Below the pieces are notes generated by a model. The model was given only the letters and a program-made list of their open reading frames with translations. It did not search any database and was not told the DNA's origin. The position numbers and the translations under genes were made by a program. Below, piece by piece: positions 26,346 to 40,732 of a stretch of 64,000 nt of DNA; the first letter of the stretch is position 1; the number at the start of each line of letters is the position of its first letter. Source of the stretch: Acanthornis magna (taxonomy: Eukaryota > Chordata > Aves > Passeriformes > Acanthizidae); NCBI GenBank assembly GCA_036785705.1, contig JAWUZG010000084.1:16133501-16197500 (forward strand), given 5' to 3'.

Positions 26346-29300
26346 AGTTGTTTATTGTTAGTGAGAATATGGGCATCTCTGGGAAACAGGCAATTATATA
26401 GAACTTCTGCTGAGATATAAATAAAGATATGCACTACTTTAGAACTTGTTTCATTTTTAAATCCTTTAATTAATGGAGATATGGCCTATGCAAAGTAATG
26501 CACTTTATTTTTTGGTTTTTTTGATTCACCTTTTGATGAATCTGAATGGATTCCTGTTTGAACTGCAGTTTCTTTTGGAAAAAAATATCAAATAAAAACA
26601 CAATTACAAAAAATGTCAACTTTTCTAATACTTAATTTGCACTTTCAACAATGGGCATTTTGATTTAGTCTGTACTAATCAATCTACATTAAGTGATAAC
26701 CACTATAGACCAAAGATAGCCTGGTTGATAACTACCAGGTCGTGAAGCCCTCTCTTTTAATTTCCAAATTTATGTTATTTTTAGGATGCTACAGTATTTT
26801 CTTGAGCTTCTTTTATCATAAGGTTCTCTTCACATTACCAACATTCACTCTGATTTATTAACAACATTGTTACAGTACTAGTCAACAAATGTCAAATGGG
26901 AGATTATATGTTCCCCTTAATCTTACTCAGTGTTCTCCTTTTTGCTTCTTCAAGGATACTATTTTTTATTTTGGGCACAGCATAGCAATAGGAGTTTATT
27001 TATCATTATCCGTGTGTCCTTTTCAGAATCGTTTCTCATAGAAAATTCTACCGTGGTAAGTTTTGTGATTACGACATTATGTTTTTTTAACTTCTGTTAT
27101 ATGACCTTAAATATTAATGTGTCTTAACTTTCATTTATTAGTCTATTTTGTTATGCTTATCTTTCCAAGAGAATCTGCAGAAAGACTCTGAGAGCCAACA
27201 TCCTCTAATTTAGAATATGACCCTTGCTGACACTCTTAATAAAGAAGTGTTCTCTTTCTTGTATTTCTCAGGCATCATCTCAGAAACCTTCTCTTTTAAC
27301 TTCTTCAGCCAAAACTGGCACCTGAAACTTCAGTGTGACATTGACAGTCAGAGAATCTGTTAGCCTATTTCTGACAATAACCCACTCCATATATTTAAAA
27401 ATCTAGTCAGCAGGTAGCGTGGCCAATAAGGAATAGATTTGTAAGAATAAAATGGTTGGTGATAAAGGCTTGGAATCCACAAGGAAAGTGCTTGGGTGCA
27501 ACCTATTTCAGGTTTGCTTTAATTATTTGCAATAAATGGAGCTGACATTTTTGATATACCATGTGACTCTGATAAAGACATATTATTTAAGAAAAAAAAA
27601 AGTTCTGCATATTCCTACTTTTTCAGTAACCTGCAGATAACCATAACTATTAAAGATTTAACATTATAATAATGAAAATCTTCCCAAGATCTATCAATAA
27701 TATAGAATAGAAGATATTCTTCTAAATAAGGCATTCCAAAGCTTTATATCATCTTTAGGTGAATAAGTGGACAGTTATTTTCTTCATATTTCTTGATGCC
27801 GTGATTAATTTTGTTAACATCTTGATCCTTGCCCCAAATTTAACTACTTTAGGCTGTGCCCCTTTCTGCTGTCTTCGATAGTAAATTTAATAGTATTCTT
27901 TCTTGAATACTGATAAATGTGTAAATATTGAGGAGATAATTTTATAATCTTCTCCTTTTTCACTTTGACCATCTGAATTCAATTATAATTAATGATATAT
28001 CCCAACCAGAAAATGTAACCAGGGATGTTTAATGCATGGATTCCTGGGAGATGGCTTCAAACACATCAAATTTTAGAGAGGCATCTCAAATTCTGGCATT
28101 TAGAAAGTATTTATCCTTTCTTCTGGTTCTTACAGAATGTACATTAAGTTTAAATATTTTGTCTGAATACTTGGAGCTGTTTATTTAATGTGCTTGATTC
28201 TCATATGCTGCGGACCGAGCAATAGATTTCTAGGTGAACATTTTCACTGGTCTCTATTCCATTCAAACAACTGAAATGGTAAAAATGACTGCAGTTTCTG
28301 TAATGAAAGATGCTAATGGCTGGAGAGCTTCTGAGTCTTCCCATCCTAATGTCACCTTCACATCTCTCATGCTGCTGGAAATTACTGACTGACAGGCAAT
28401 CTCCATTTCTATTTGACCTTTTGGGTGTTTTCATTTTTCCTTGAATCACAAGTACTGATGTTCCTCAGGCTACTCAGAGATTTCAAGGACTGGAGTTGAT
28501 CAATAGAGTTACTGCTGTAATCAATCTGTGTGTTATCAAATTCATCTCCCTCTGGTAGGGTTTAGGCCTCCCACTCTCCTGTCCCCTGCCTGGCAGAGTT
28601 GGACCCATGGCTCACTCAATCCTGAGTGTGTTTTTGAGCTAGGAAAAGCCTTTCAGCACTGAAGCAGGGGAGTTTGGGGCTCACAGTTTTGCTGTTGTCA
28701 TGAGGGGATGCAGCGTAGGCATCTGACAGACACTGGTATTTGCATGTACAGCAGCTCTTCAGTCTAATTCTCCAAACCTCTATGTAACAGAAATGCCAAG
28801 AAGTCACAACGTGGCTTAAAAATAGGAATGCGGAAATACATTCATTCCTCATAAAAATTAAATATGACGGTGCCTAAGGCAGTGTTTCATTTGCAGTTTT
28901 TTTGATGTTCTCTGAGGGTGAAATTTTTCTAACAGATCCAAGGTGCTTTTATCTTACCTTTCAAGTATTTAAAGCAAAACCTACATCACCTGGTATATTC
29001 TCTTCCACAGTCTTATGTGGTGTATGGCTACTTCTTCCCTAAACCTTATCTTTGTAAATTCTTCTTCTGACACACTAGTTACTAGGTTACATAAACCAAA
29101 ATATTTCTCTAACTGCATCTCTATGCAGCAAAGGTACGTCACCTTCTTACATCTTCTGGTGCTTGAGGATGTGGTTTCATACCTCATTTCTTCTATTTCT
29201 TGCACTTTTAAAAGATGCAAATGACATAAATCAATAACAATGTGAAACTGGGTAGGTGGGTAGAGGAAGAGGGCAGCACTGTGCCAACCTAGGACACAAA

Positions 29301-32300
29301 ACCCTGCTAGTACAGCATCCTTATTTACTGAATTATCATACAGATCAGATTAACATCTTACTGTGTGTTTGTTTCGTGGTTGCCTTTCTCAGATCATCAT
29401 TTCTATTTTTAATTTTACTATTTCTGAACCATCATAGGCTTTGGGACAAATTAATAATATTCAATATTGTGGTTATATTTTTTTTTATTTTCTGAAAATG
29501 AAATGGTATTAACCAATTTTGAAATGTCAGAGTAGGAATTCACCTTTCTTGTTCATGTGTGCTACAAAGCGTAATTCATCTCTTGAATATTTGCAGGTTT
29601 AAAAGTGTATTGTTCAAAAATAAGCTAAATTTTTATACCTCCTCCATGGTCAGTGGAGAGATCTTTACTGATCTTAAATACTTGGAATGAGCTATGCTCT
29701 GGAACTACCCATTCCACATCATTAATCATAAAGGGAGCCAAAGCAAACAGCTGTCATTTATACTACTAACTTTCAGATATCTAACATCTGTTTACACTGT
29801 GAAAGGTTTTGAGCTTTTTTTTTTCCTTCTGAAAAGCTAAATATATCATGACCTACATCAGCTGTTTTGGAGATACATGTGGATAAGTCAGAGGATTGTA
29901 GTTTTTCAGTGTCAGAGATGTTGATTTTCCTATTGAGTTTATAAGTGATTTTAATTTCTTTGATTATTGTTCTAATACTTTTGTTGTTTTGTTTTTCACC
30001 TGGAACAAAAAGTGCATTGAAAATCCCAGAATCTTTCTAGCGCCTCTCTAGAAGAACCCTTCTCCTCCTGGTATGGTGATTTAAGTGTATCTGTCTCCAA
30101 TAGTCACAGCAGATTCAATACCTCTTGTTAGCAGTGCAGAATTCAAGGCATGATGAGCAGAAATAAAGTGCTGGTGACTCCCACTTAAACCACTCAGATA
30201 GCATGAGATAACAAATAATTGACTCAGCCAAATATTTGGCATCTCATACAGAAATGAACTACTTTATGATGACCAGTCCTACTGTGTTTTCAGAGCAATG
30301 ATTTAAAAATATTTTGAAACCAATTAAATCTTGAAGTTTAATTTCAGTATTAACTATTTTCTCTCGAAATATAAAGACAAAAGTTTTTACTCTACACTTT
30401 CTGATTAAACCAGGATGTTGTTTCATGTTGGATGCTCTTTACCATTTAATTTCAATATCTTTACTGAATCTCTGCTTGAAGTATGATCATGTGAGATGAA
30501 AAAAAAAGCGATTTCCTCTTTCTTTAATATGTTTTAGGCATGTTTCTTATTACCATTTTACTATTTTTCTTGGTGCTAAACCCAGTCCTTTAAAAGTATG
30601 AAGCCAAATAAATCCAATTATTATACATGCCCAACATCAGTTAAGAATAATTAAACTCCGTGTTTGTTTTACTTAGTCCTTTTCCATGTGAGATGTTTAC
30701 AGTGAATATGACAAGTCATCAGCTTCTAAAGTCAGATTAATTCTCTTCACCTTTTCTAGAACTGCAGCCTAATCTGTGCAAAGTCTAATTCACTCATTTT
30801 GAACCCTTTTCAGTTCTTTAATATCCTCTTCTTCCAGCAAAATATTAAGAGCATGGCCTTTGAGATCTTTTAACATTTCAGAACATTTGGGAGTGCTGTT
30901 TTGATAATAAATGAAAATTCATCCTCCCAAGTTAACCCAAGTGCTGAATAACCAGTGCACTCCTTATGGACTTTCTATTGCCCATTTTACTTGCTAATTG
31001 ACTTTGGGGTCCATTAGCACTGCTTGGCAGGCCTGCATAATAGTGTATTAATAGATAATACATAATAGTATATTAACTGGTTATAAAATAGGTGAGTGGA
31101 AGCACATTTAGAATGGCTTGAGATCAGCATTTGAACGATTTTGAAAGTTTGGTCTCCACACCTGTTGAATGCATACAGATTTCTTTAAAGGTTTTAAAAA
31201 TATGTCGGTGTACCTTAAACATTTTTTCAACAAAAGCAACAATTATTCTCATTTTAAAACAGCCTAAAAATGCAGATACAATTATTTTAATAAAATTTTA
31301 GGTACCATGAGGGGAAACAAATTAGGCTTTTTGCTAAATTCCAGATTTTGGGCATCTCTGGTAAAAGCAAGGAATAGAAGTCAAGAAAATGTTTTGCTAC
31401 ATAATGAAATAATTAGTACTTCTGAAATAATTTTGTAATAATAAATGTGTAATAATAATACTACTGCTGAACATGATCTGCCAAATCTTTTTTTTTTTTT
31501 CTGAAGCTTCAGAATGAATGGTTTCTCTCAAACAAACAAATAAACAAAAAAATTTTCATTACACAGGCTATAAGAAACAGCTGTGATTAATATATCTTCT
31601 GCAGCTCCCAGTAGCTTCATATAACATTCCAGGGAAAAACAAAAAAAATCTTAATGCCCGAGGCCATGTAGAAAACAAGGTCCTTGGAGGGGATCAAATG
31701 AGCTCAGTAACAACTGAGGAAAGCTGTTTCTGACTGGAATGGAAGAAGCAGCAATGGAGAGTACAAAGATGAGAGGAAAAAGTATTACTGATTTTCGTGC
31801 TGCTTTTATTGCCTTTCTGCCTGACTTCCACTTCTGTGTTTGAACCTCCTTCTCTCTTGTATATACACGTGTGTGATGGGGGGCCTGTGTGATGGACTTT
31901 CCTCATCTTTTTAAGATCAGTACAGTTTTATTTTGTTATAATATATTTTTGGCCAGCTATCAGCTTGGTGCACCAACTGGTAAAGGCCAAGTGTAAACTT
32001 GCTTGCCAACAGAGCTTATGTATTTCTGTCAATTTTTGTCTGCTGAAAACACTCCTTTCTGCAGCAGCCAGCAGTAGCAAGAACAGAAGCCAAGAATCGG
32101 ATCTGTCTTTCCAAATTGTATCATGTTGCACAGTTAGAACCTGGAGGGGAGGCAGATTATGTGTCTCCATTTTTAAAAGACACTGAGATTCATTTGAATT
32201 ATTTTAGTTTTATTTTTGGTTATTTGAAAATTTGTAAGCAGAAGACAAATTTCATTGTTATGAACATGATGGCAAACAAATCACAGTTTGAACATACTGA

Positions 32301-35300
32301 AGTACATATTTTTCTTTAGCTTCCAGTAAATCATTAAGATTAGATTTAAAGCTTTGAAATGTCAGCTTTGCAAAGTTAGTAAATATTCTCATCTAATTAC
32401 CACAGAGTAGACTGAGGTACGTCCTACCTAAATATGAAAACATAAGAGGAAGTTGTGAATTTGAATGAAGCATTGTTTGAAAATATACACTCATGCAAAA
32501 AGACATTTCTAAATCCACCGAAGCATTTGCACAGATTTCTGTGAATCAGGAGTTCTGAATCTGAAGCCATTTTGTGTCATAATACAACACCTGTTATAGA
32601 TGGTGCTTCTTAGGAAAACTGCCTTTTAAATACGAGATGAAGAATAAATATATATTATTTAATACTGATGAGAAGAAAGTTGATAATTTTTCTTTTTAGT
32701 CTGGAATATGGGATTTTTTTAACTGTGTTGTTTTCTGACTACAGCACATATGTGACCTGCAATCTGATTTTCTCAGTTAACGGGAATGCCACTGTTTTGG
32801 GCTTTATTTGCTATGACATTGAAACTCAGCTCTAAAAAAAAGAAGACAAGCTTAATTTATTCAGTCATAGATACCTTGTTAATAAAAACCTCTGTAGAAA
32901 GCATTTTTCTGTTTGTATATGTACAGCTGTTTGATGTCATTAATTTCAAATCCTGCCCTCTTTGGTCACACAGAATGTCTACACCTCTATGGTGAGTCAA
33001 GAAATCAGTATTATATATATAATTGAAATCTTCACAAATAATGACATACGTGTACAAATTAAAACCTACCTTACTTTCCTATGATTTATCAGATCAGAAA
33101 TTACTTATTTTTAAAAGAGATTAAAAGTGAAATGAAATTATACATTATTCTGTTGAGCTAAACAGGTTAGAAACACGGAAAAAACACCTTTATGTGCCAG
33201 ATCCACTTAATACAATAAGGACTATAATAGTTAAAATTGTTTAAAGCTCATTTCTGTCTTTTCTGTGTTGTATAATTTGGTTAAAATAATTGTGCTTTTA
33301 GATCCCAATGAATTTTAGCTGTGTTGTGCTTTATGTAAGGTTTCACTGGGTGCAAGAAAACTTGCTTTGAGTGTTGGCAGTAAGAAAAGCAGCTCTGGAA
33401 TACAGCTGCTCAGTGATAGCACAGCTTGCTTTTTTTTTTTTCTTCCACCACAGCTCTACAGTTATTGATCCATTTATAAAGGTATGAGGCCCATGTATAT
33501 TGATATATATCACTTTAAAATGAAATAATTGATATAACATCACGTTTGACTCACTCTTTGTACAATGAGAAAATAAAGACCTAGTAATGAAAAGACAGAC
33601 ATTAATAGGGTACGTAATACTCTATTCAGGAAAAGAGAAAATAAAATTTAAAAAAAACCCTGTCAATACAATAATGTTATGATACTCAGTATTTCTCTGA
33701 AAATTCCTTAAGCATGAACTATATATGGTTTCAAGGACATTGCAGTGTAATCCCTTGATCATTTGAATTTTTGTATAATGAATTCCCTTGAATGATAAAA
33801 TGGCATTTCTGAAAAGTAAGGAACCGTATTTTCTATTTTCCGTTTAATTGTCATTAAAGTTTATATAAGTTAAAAATGTGAATTTTAATGGAATATCAGA
33901 TATTTCTAAGTTTGAGGACTGATGTCCTCAACCGTTCCTATATTTTTATTTTTTTTTAGTTTTTATATACATAAAAACTCTCATGCAACTCAGGTAGGTT
34001 TTTCAGAAGATAATACACTTTACGGATGTTCATTTTCTATTATAGGATCCTGTTTCTGACTGAATATTATTTTTATTTAAGCATTATGTGAGAAGTCTAA
34101 AAGTTTTCATGCCATGTATTGCTTGAAAGTTTCTTTGGTGCCAGGACTGAGTGACTGAGAAAATGTAGATGGACAATGAAGAAAAACTGGGTTGAAATTG
34201 AAAATCAAAGGTTGTATGTTGAGGAAACAAGAACCTTAGAGTGAGGCATACTTTTACTAGAATTTGTTAGAGGCATTGAAAGAAGAAAATAGAGACAGAT
34301 TTTTGGGGATGAGGAAAATAGAAGACATTGAATAAGGATAGTGATGTGTTGAAAAGCGTATCCTCAATCTTCTAACTTGCCTTTTTTCTATCTGAATTAA
34401 AGGCAAAAAAGAACACAAACATTGTTTTGCTAGTGCAAATACTGGTCGTGTGTGAGAATTCTCAGTTTGGATGGAATCTTCAGCCTTCTTACACAGAGAG
34501 GAAATACTTTGGTGCAAGGAGGCAAGATCAAGTGGCTCCCGCAAAGTATCCCTATTTTTATATAATGCACCCTGTGCATGCAAACAAGGGGGAGCCTGAG
34601 GTGTCCTGTTCAGGTTTGTGTGGGAGCAGAGTGGGGCAGCACTGGCAGAGGCTGAGGAAGGCCAGGCATCCTCTTTAATTGCTGCCCAGCAGCTCAGCTT
34701 GATCCCCAGGCTCCAAGAGCTCTCTTTGAGTTCTCTTTCGGTGCAGTGATGAGCCAGCGTGGTTCAGGAGAAGCTGCTGGATCAAAATCTCTCAAAAGCA
34801 CTTGTGGGCTCTTTGTTAGCTGTAATTGCTTCCTTCCAGCTGATACACACTAACTGCATGGATGCTTCCCATAACTGCTGGGAAAACATCAAGCAGGTTA
34901 GGTCAAAGCAGCTTAAATCACTCCTCATACTGCTCAGAGCATATCCATCAGATTCTAAAGCAACTTAAAGAAAAGATAAAGTAGTAACAGAAGATGACTG
35001 ATCCAATACTTTGATTTTGAAGCAAATTGTCCTAAAAACTGCCCAGAATGTATGAAATACAGGTTTATCTCGCTTTTTTTTATCTGAGATGGCTTGGACC
35101 AAAGTTCATCCTTCTCATGAGAGGCTTCATCCCCATGAGTTGAGTGATGTGAGATGAGGCTGTTTTCCATCCCTCCTGTTTAAACTGTTCTGCTGGACAC
35201 TCAGGACTCCAGGTTTCCCCAGACTAAGAGTGTGCTCATGGGAGCTGAGGTTCACAGTGAATTTGAGACTCTCCCCTCAGAGTTCTTGTCCTCTTCCCAG

Positions 35301-36093
35301 TTTTATGTGTTTTACCTAATAACAATTTAATGCAAACACATAATTGAGACTCTAGAATTTAGGGTAATCAAATGAGATTTTTACAGTTAAGTTTTATAGC
35401 TCTCCATGAAAAACCAAGCTACAGTCTAGTGCTTCCCCTGGGCCCAATTAATCTTGGTTTCCTTTTTAGCAAGTGAACAGCTCCAACAAGAGAGGTGCAT
35501 ATAGGTTGTTTGTAATGGTCTCCTCATGGGAGGTAGGAGATGCAGGTTCAACTCTCTTGGGCAGGAAAGAAAACAACCTAAAAATCTGCTACATCCTACA
35601 CACACTTGAGCTGCCAAACAACTATGAAAAGGTCAAAACCATCACTAACAATTTCATTCTTAAAGAACTGATGCAGGAATTGCCTGGCTTCATGATCTTG
35701 CTAATGATTATATACGGGTTTAGAACTAAGATAATTAGCCAAGTCAAAGCTACTGCAGTTAGAAGCAAGATGGAAGCGTAATTCTAGGTGGTAAATCTTA
35801 ATACTTACCTTAAAAAGGTTTTGCAGCATTTTTATTTTATTTTAAAAATTTCTTGCAGGTCCTATTCTTGACTAATCTCTATGTTTAAATCTACTGTTGC
35901 TAAAAAGAAATTAGGAAATAAAGTTATAATTTAACCATCTGCACTGATTTTAAATCAATGCACTTTAACACATTTGAATCTTCAGAAAATATTTCTATGA
36001 TAATGTTCCTTAACCTATACACTACAATGCATATGGATGTGGAGGTTCTAAGAAAACTATGCAGTAAGAATTTTATTCCATAAGAGGAAAAAT
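26346..36093. other. Long AT-rich non-coding stretch, no gene seen
   Basis: Nothing recognisable was found over nearly 10 kb apart from short homopolymers (for example T runs near 31489-31500 and 33430-33441) and a small hairpin at 33958-33979. Slightly GC-richer patches at about 34500-34760 and 35080-35290 may be old repeats. Open frames up to 108 codons (minus 34257-34583) and 102 codons (plus 35473-35781) have no recognised motif. Confidence 0.5.
33958..33979. repeat. Short perfect hairpin
   Basis: AGTTTTTAT (33958-33966) and ATAAAAACT (33971-33979) pair perfectly around a 4-base loop. On the + strand it is preceded by a T run. It is too A/T-rich and short to propose a precursor RNA. Confidence 0.7.
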
Positions 36094-36161
36094 GAAAAAA
36101 AAAAAAAGGGAAAAAAAGAAAAAAGGAAAAAAGAGGGAAAAATAAAAGAAAAGAGAAAAGG
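36094..36161. repeat. Homopurine A/G tract
   Basis: From 36094 to 36142 every + strand base is A or G. After one T at 36143 the purine run resumes to 36161. Spaced GGG, GG and G groups lie within A runs. Such tracts can adopt triplex structure, and a minus-strand frame through it encodes only low-complexity F/S residues. Confidence 0.92.
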
Positions 36162-38225
36162 TTGTCTCCTCAGTTCCAGTGGAAAATACTGCAAACCTCA
36201 ATGTTGAATATTTACATGTAAATAAAAATTTGGAAACTTTTGCCCTTCTCAAAAGGTCCATAAATATGAATGATTCATTAACACAATACACTTATTAAGA
36301 TTTATTTGATAATTGGGAAAACACTTCTGCAGAATTACTAACTGGAGGCCCACATCTAAGATTTGATGGATGTGGGATAATAATCAACAGTGCTCACTTG
36401 TTTGGGAGTTTAAAACAACATGCATATATAAGGGGCAGATACAGGAGAGCTAAGACATGAGTTATGAGCAGAAGCAGAGTACATGCAAATGCTGTAATTT
36501 TCATAAAGAGCAGATTAATAAAAATATTTTTACTGTCATTCCTCTAAAAACAAAAAAACCCTGCTAAACATTTGAAGAAAACAATTTTTAGATAAATTAA
36601 CTTTCCAACTAATAGATATTATTACTTTCTAATTTCTATTGCCAACTGTTTAGCAGCATGCTGTTTATTGCTTATCATAAATAACAATATTTTACTAATA
36701 GCTTTTTAATGAGCAATAAATAATTGCTCTATTAATACAAAGTGTTATAATTTGTTCTAGTCTTGGACTCATTCCTCTCCTGCTTGCTATGCAAATATTT
36801 TTTTTATAAGTGATGTTGGTATTATTTTTAAAAATTCAAGCAATTCTGAGATAACTATCTGATAGATACTTGCTGACAGACTGATATTTTAAGGGCATGA
36901 AGATGGTGCAAGTTCTTCTCCCACTTTATGACTTTGCTTTACGAAATTGCTTTTTTTTTTTTTCATTGAATTTAGATTTTATTTGCTGCATTCATTTGGA
37001 TAGAAATTTTTTAAATGGTCATCAAAATATCTACTCATTAAGTTAATTCACAATGGATGTCTCACTTGAATAAAAAACTACCATTCCATGAAAATTATTA
37101 AGTATATGGGGAGAAATTGAGGATCAAAATCCATAAAATTCTAAGGCAATTTTCTAGTAGTTAAAATATCTAAAAAAGAAATTACTAAGCTAAAATTACT
37201 CCTATCACAACATAAACCACATAAAATATGTGAGTTTATTCTTTCTTTCCCCTCCCTATTGTGCCCCTCTCCATTTTCTAACAGTTCTCCCTCAGAAATA
37301 GGACCCAATCATTTTGCATTTTATGCATAATTCCACTAATTCTTCCTCCAGTACATGAATACATTCAGAAAGATTTTGTATCCTTTAACTGCATCTGAGA
37401 TACTGGCTGAGTGAATGCTGAGCATAAATGGAATAAATACTTCAGATAACAGTTCATGAATAGGATTTTCTCCCTAAAGTAGAAGAGAACCTGGGTGCAT
37501 ATTTTACATGAGATTAAACTTGAAATTTCAGTGGTCTTAACTGGTACACAATTTTTGATTAAGCTCTATGCAGAAATAAGACTCTTTCTTATGGGAATAT
37601 ATTTTAAGGTACACTTAAGATGTAGATATAGAATTCTCTTCAGTTTTAAGATCTGAAAGCATCATACAGGGTACACATTTGTGCCAGAGCTGTATTAGCA
37701 TTGTCTTGTTAAATTGGTAGCTGTCCTCAGTGGTACAGGATAATAACATGCAAACTTTTGTGTGTATACTTCTTGTTTTCTGATGAGATACTGTGTCTCC
37801 TATGGGACTTCATTTTCCAGTATTTTTATGCCTATAGAGTTCTTTTGTCTCTAGATGAATTCTCCTTGTGACACCAAATGCCAATTTTGGAATGAATACA
37901 TGCCTACGATGATAATTCTGTTTTTGTTTAGGGAACTTCTATGGATGTTTTTTCCCCCTACTCATTTGTGGGTTTCTGTTGTTGGTGTGTAAAATAATAT
38001 GCTGTTTTCTTTTTGGTCCTAATAGAATGCCCTTGATCTCACCCTAAATTGTATTGGAGAAATCTAATCTATTTCTTCTGCTGACTGAAATCTTCTGGTC
38101 TGTATTGACACAAGTGTGTATATCTAAAACTACCCTCTCGGGTGCACAGCCATTCTGACAGATTTACTGAGTACCCCGATTCTGCCAGCTGTTTTGTACC
38201 TTGCTTTAGCTAAGTAAGAGCAAAG
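36162..38225. other. AT-rich non-coding stretch, no gene seen
   Basis: No repeat or gene was recognised. The segment 36590-36760 is rich in TTATT/AATAA motifs. No cross-species information is available to call it conserved. Confidence 0.55.
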
Positions 38226-38292
38226 TTCAGTGGAGGGCCACGGAGGCAACTAAGGGACTAAAGGATCTCTCTTATGAGGAGAGACTGCAAGA
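38226..38292 (+). mobile_element. CR1 LINE fragment (near 3' end of ORF2)
   Basis: GTTCAGTGGAGGGCCACGGA, followed by an AAGGATCTCTCTTATGAGG block and GAGACTGCAAGAG, matches by eye the CR1 segment that encodes the C-terminal end of the reverse transcriptase (AGGGCCA...GGAGCACCTCTC.TATGAGGA). Only about 65 bases remain. It abuts the LTR at about 38292 and no CR1 continuation was recognised on the far side of that LTR. Confidence 0.7.
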
Positions 38293-38763
38293 GCAGAAAA
38301 CCTGTGGGATGATATGAAAACAGTTCAATAGGTAAAGGAAAAGCATGAGCACAGCAAAACAAGGAATTCAGTCACCACTTCCTACGGACTGACAGGTGTT
38401 CAGCCATCCCCAGAAAGGCAGGACTCCATCACACAGAATGGCGACTTGGGAATACATATTCCATCACTATGAATGTCCCCCTTCTTCCTTCTTACCCCTG
38501 CTGTATATGCTGAGCCTGACGCCATGTGGTCTGGAGCATCCCCGTGGTCAGCTGGGGTCAGCTGTCCTGGCTGTGTCCCCTCAAAGCTGCTTGTGTACCC
38601 CCAGCTCCTCACTGGTGGGGTGGTGTGAGGAGCAGAAAAGCCCTTGACTCTGGGTAACCACTGCTCAGAAGTAATGAAAACATCCCTGTGTTATCAACAC
38701 TATTGCCAGCACAAATCCAAAACATAACGCTATACGAGCTATGCTATAGAAATTGAAATGTGC
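38293..38763 (-). mobile_element. Avian ERV solo LTR, nearly complete (ERVL-type probable)
   Basis: Landmarks on the + strand: ACAGTTCAATAGGTAAAGG, CAAAACAAGGAATTCAGTCA, CAGGTGTTCAGCCATCCCCA, CAGCTGTCCTGGCTGTGTCC, CTGGTGGGGTGGTGTGAGGA and CATCCCTGTGTTATCAACAC. This order is that of a very common bird LTR in reverse orientation. A degraded TATA position (GTATAT on +, about 38503-38508) lies where the family promoter should be. Both extreme termini are missing by a few tens of bases. No retroviral internal region was recognised on either side, which fits a solo LTR or a truncated copy. It overlaps in content with the fragment at 10524-10735. The family name is from memory. Confidence 0.85.
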
Positions 38764-39050
38764 AATAGGTTCTTCACACTAGTGTTAATTACTGGTAATA
38801 CTTTTAATAAGCAAATGTTCTGAAATCTTTGTTTTTCCAGCCGTTTGCACATTACTATGATATTAATCCTGTGTATGGCTCCCTGTTCAGTTCAAGACCA
38901 AGGAAACTTATAACATGTTAAGCAAAACTTCTAAATTCATCCATACTGCCTTGTAGTTCAATAGGAGTTAAATCTCCTTGTCTGGCTTCACATATGACTT
39001 TAGTGACAGAAGGAAATATCAGTCTGATAATCAATGAAATAATTTTTATC
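38764..39050. other. Non-coding spacer between retroelements
   Basis: AT-rich sequence without recognised features. Confidence 0.5.
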
Positions 39051-39190
39051 TTAGAACAGCCTGGATTGAAAACGACCTCAAAAATCATCTGGTCCAATCT
39101 TTCATGGAAAAGGGATCCTAGACGAGAACCTGTCATCCTTGTAACTGCCCTTTAAGCACTGGAAAACTGTAACAATATTGGCCCCTTTTG
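39051..39190 (-). mobile_element. CR1-like LINE 3' region, reversed
   Basis: On the + strand the order TTAGAACAGCCTGGATTG, AACGACCTCAAAAATCATC, TGGTCCAATC, then CCTTTAAGCACTGGAAAAC matches the reverse complement of a CR1 3' end (ATAGAATGG...GGAAAAGACCTCAAAGATCATCTAGTCCAA, then the TTTAAGTACTGGAAAG block). The terminal TTCTATGA units are degraded. Similarity fades after about 39190. Confidence 0.75.
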
Positions 39191-40732
39191 AACCCATGGT
39201 CAGACGTCACATGGTGGTGGCAGTTGAATTTTATAATTCGATTTTCATGTGAAATTTTTTGCAAGAGCAGTGTTTAATTAAAGTTATTTCTTATTAAGCA
39301 TCAAACTATTATAGTAATAGTGAAGGACTGATGTACTGCTGGATTCCTCTTGTGTTTCACTAGCTGTACACTAAATGAGCTCTCATGTGTCCAGTTTTTG
39401 TTGTTTGAAACTCTCTGTGATGGACATATGACAAGAAAAGTATGCCATATATACTTATAGATGCTATATGTGAAGAAATTTGTGTGCTTTATCTCAAAAC
39501 AGATCAGTATGTGAAGAGAGATGCTCAGGGAGTAAAATATGCACTGGAATAAGGAAATCTCAGATTCTGTAGATTTGAGCCATGGTTTCTTATATTGTAG
39601 GTGAGTAGCCTAACCATTATTATCTATTTGTGTTTAAGTATATCCTGTCAAACATTTTCAGTAAAACTTCTGTTCAGTGTATGAAATAGAGTAATGCAGC
39701 CCAAGAAAAAGAAAGCAACTCTTAATATCCTAAAACTGCTTAGTGATCAGAAAACTCTTTTTTTACATGTTTTTATCATTCTTCTTATTATTGTCCTAAC
39801 AGATGCCTTAAAAGAATGTTACTTTAGAACATGCAATTCATGTTTTTTGTGCACACTTAGCATGCTTTTATGATTGCCTAGGTACTGCCACAGATGGGCA
39901 AACTGCCAGGCTGCAATGCAGGGAGCAGAGAAGGCAACATCAGGACCGATATTCCGACTTTAAAAGTTCAGGATATTTACCAAATTGATGCCCTCTTCTT
40001 AGTGTCTCTACTATAAAATATATAGCACCTGGAGGGGAAAAGAACATAAGTGAATTTATCAATTTTTACCCTGGTGTCAAGAAGTTGTGTTTTATTTATT
40101 TAAATTTCCACACAATTTCTTTTCCAATTATTTACTTTAGATTGTTGGTGTCAATGAGTAAAATATGAGAAACCAGAGCATTATTATGTCTTTATCAGAT
40201 TAATTTAGATGTTTAATGATAAATATTCAATTATATTACGTTTTCATTTCTCCCCTCTCCCCATTTAATCTTGTCTCTGAAAGTAGATAAAGTTTATTGG
40301 CATCTCACTTCTAAGTACTCTGCAAATAGAATTTCCCTAAATACAGAGTGAAATTAGATTACCCACATGCTTCACTGAGTATGTGATTGAGATAATTTGA
40401 TTTTATATTGTTGCTTTTAATATAAAATACCTTGTTTTCTATTAAAATTATATTATTAATAAATTGTAGCACATAAAATAGCAGATGCAATTCCTGGATC
40501 ATCTCTGTGAAAGTGTATAATCTCTACACCTGGAATGCAGAATTAAGAGCACCTTTTCCAAAGTCTTTCCTGTTACTTTTCAAAGCATTCCAAAAAACAG
40601 CATTTTAGCTCTTTAACCAAGAAACCATACGTTCTATGTATTTACTCAACATTTACTCTCATGTTTACTCAACAATAAACACATTAAAATTCCAGGCATG
40701 CAAGATTCCTTAATCATCAGTTCAAACCTGCC
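39191..40732. other. AT-rich non-coding stretch, no gene seen
   Basis: No repeat, RNA or gene was recognised. Confidence 0.55.

Noticed and set aside
35505..35560. A tRNA B-box-like string (GGTTCAACTCT) suggesting a tRNA or SINE
   Set aside because: No matching A box, no cloverleaf and no 3' tail were found.
36073..36291. Minus-strand frame across the purine tract
   Set aside because: The protein is low-complexity F/S sequence dictated by the A/G tract.
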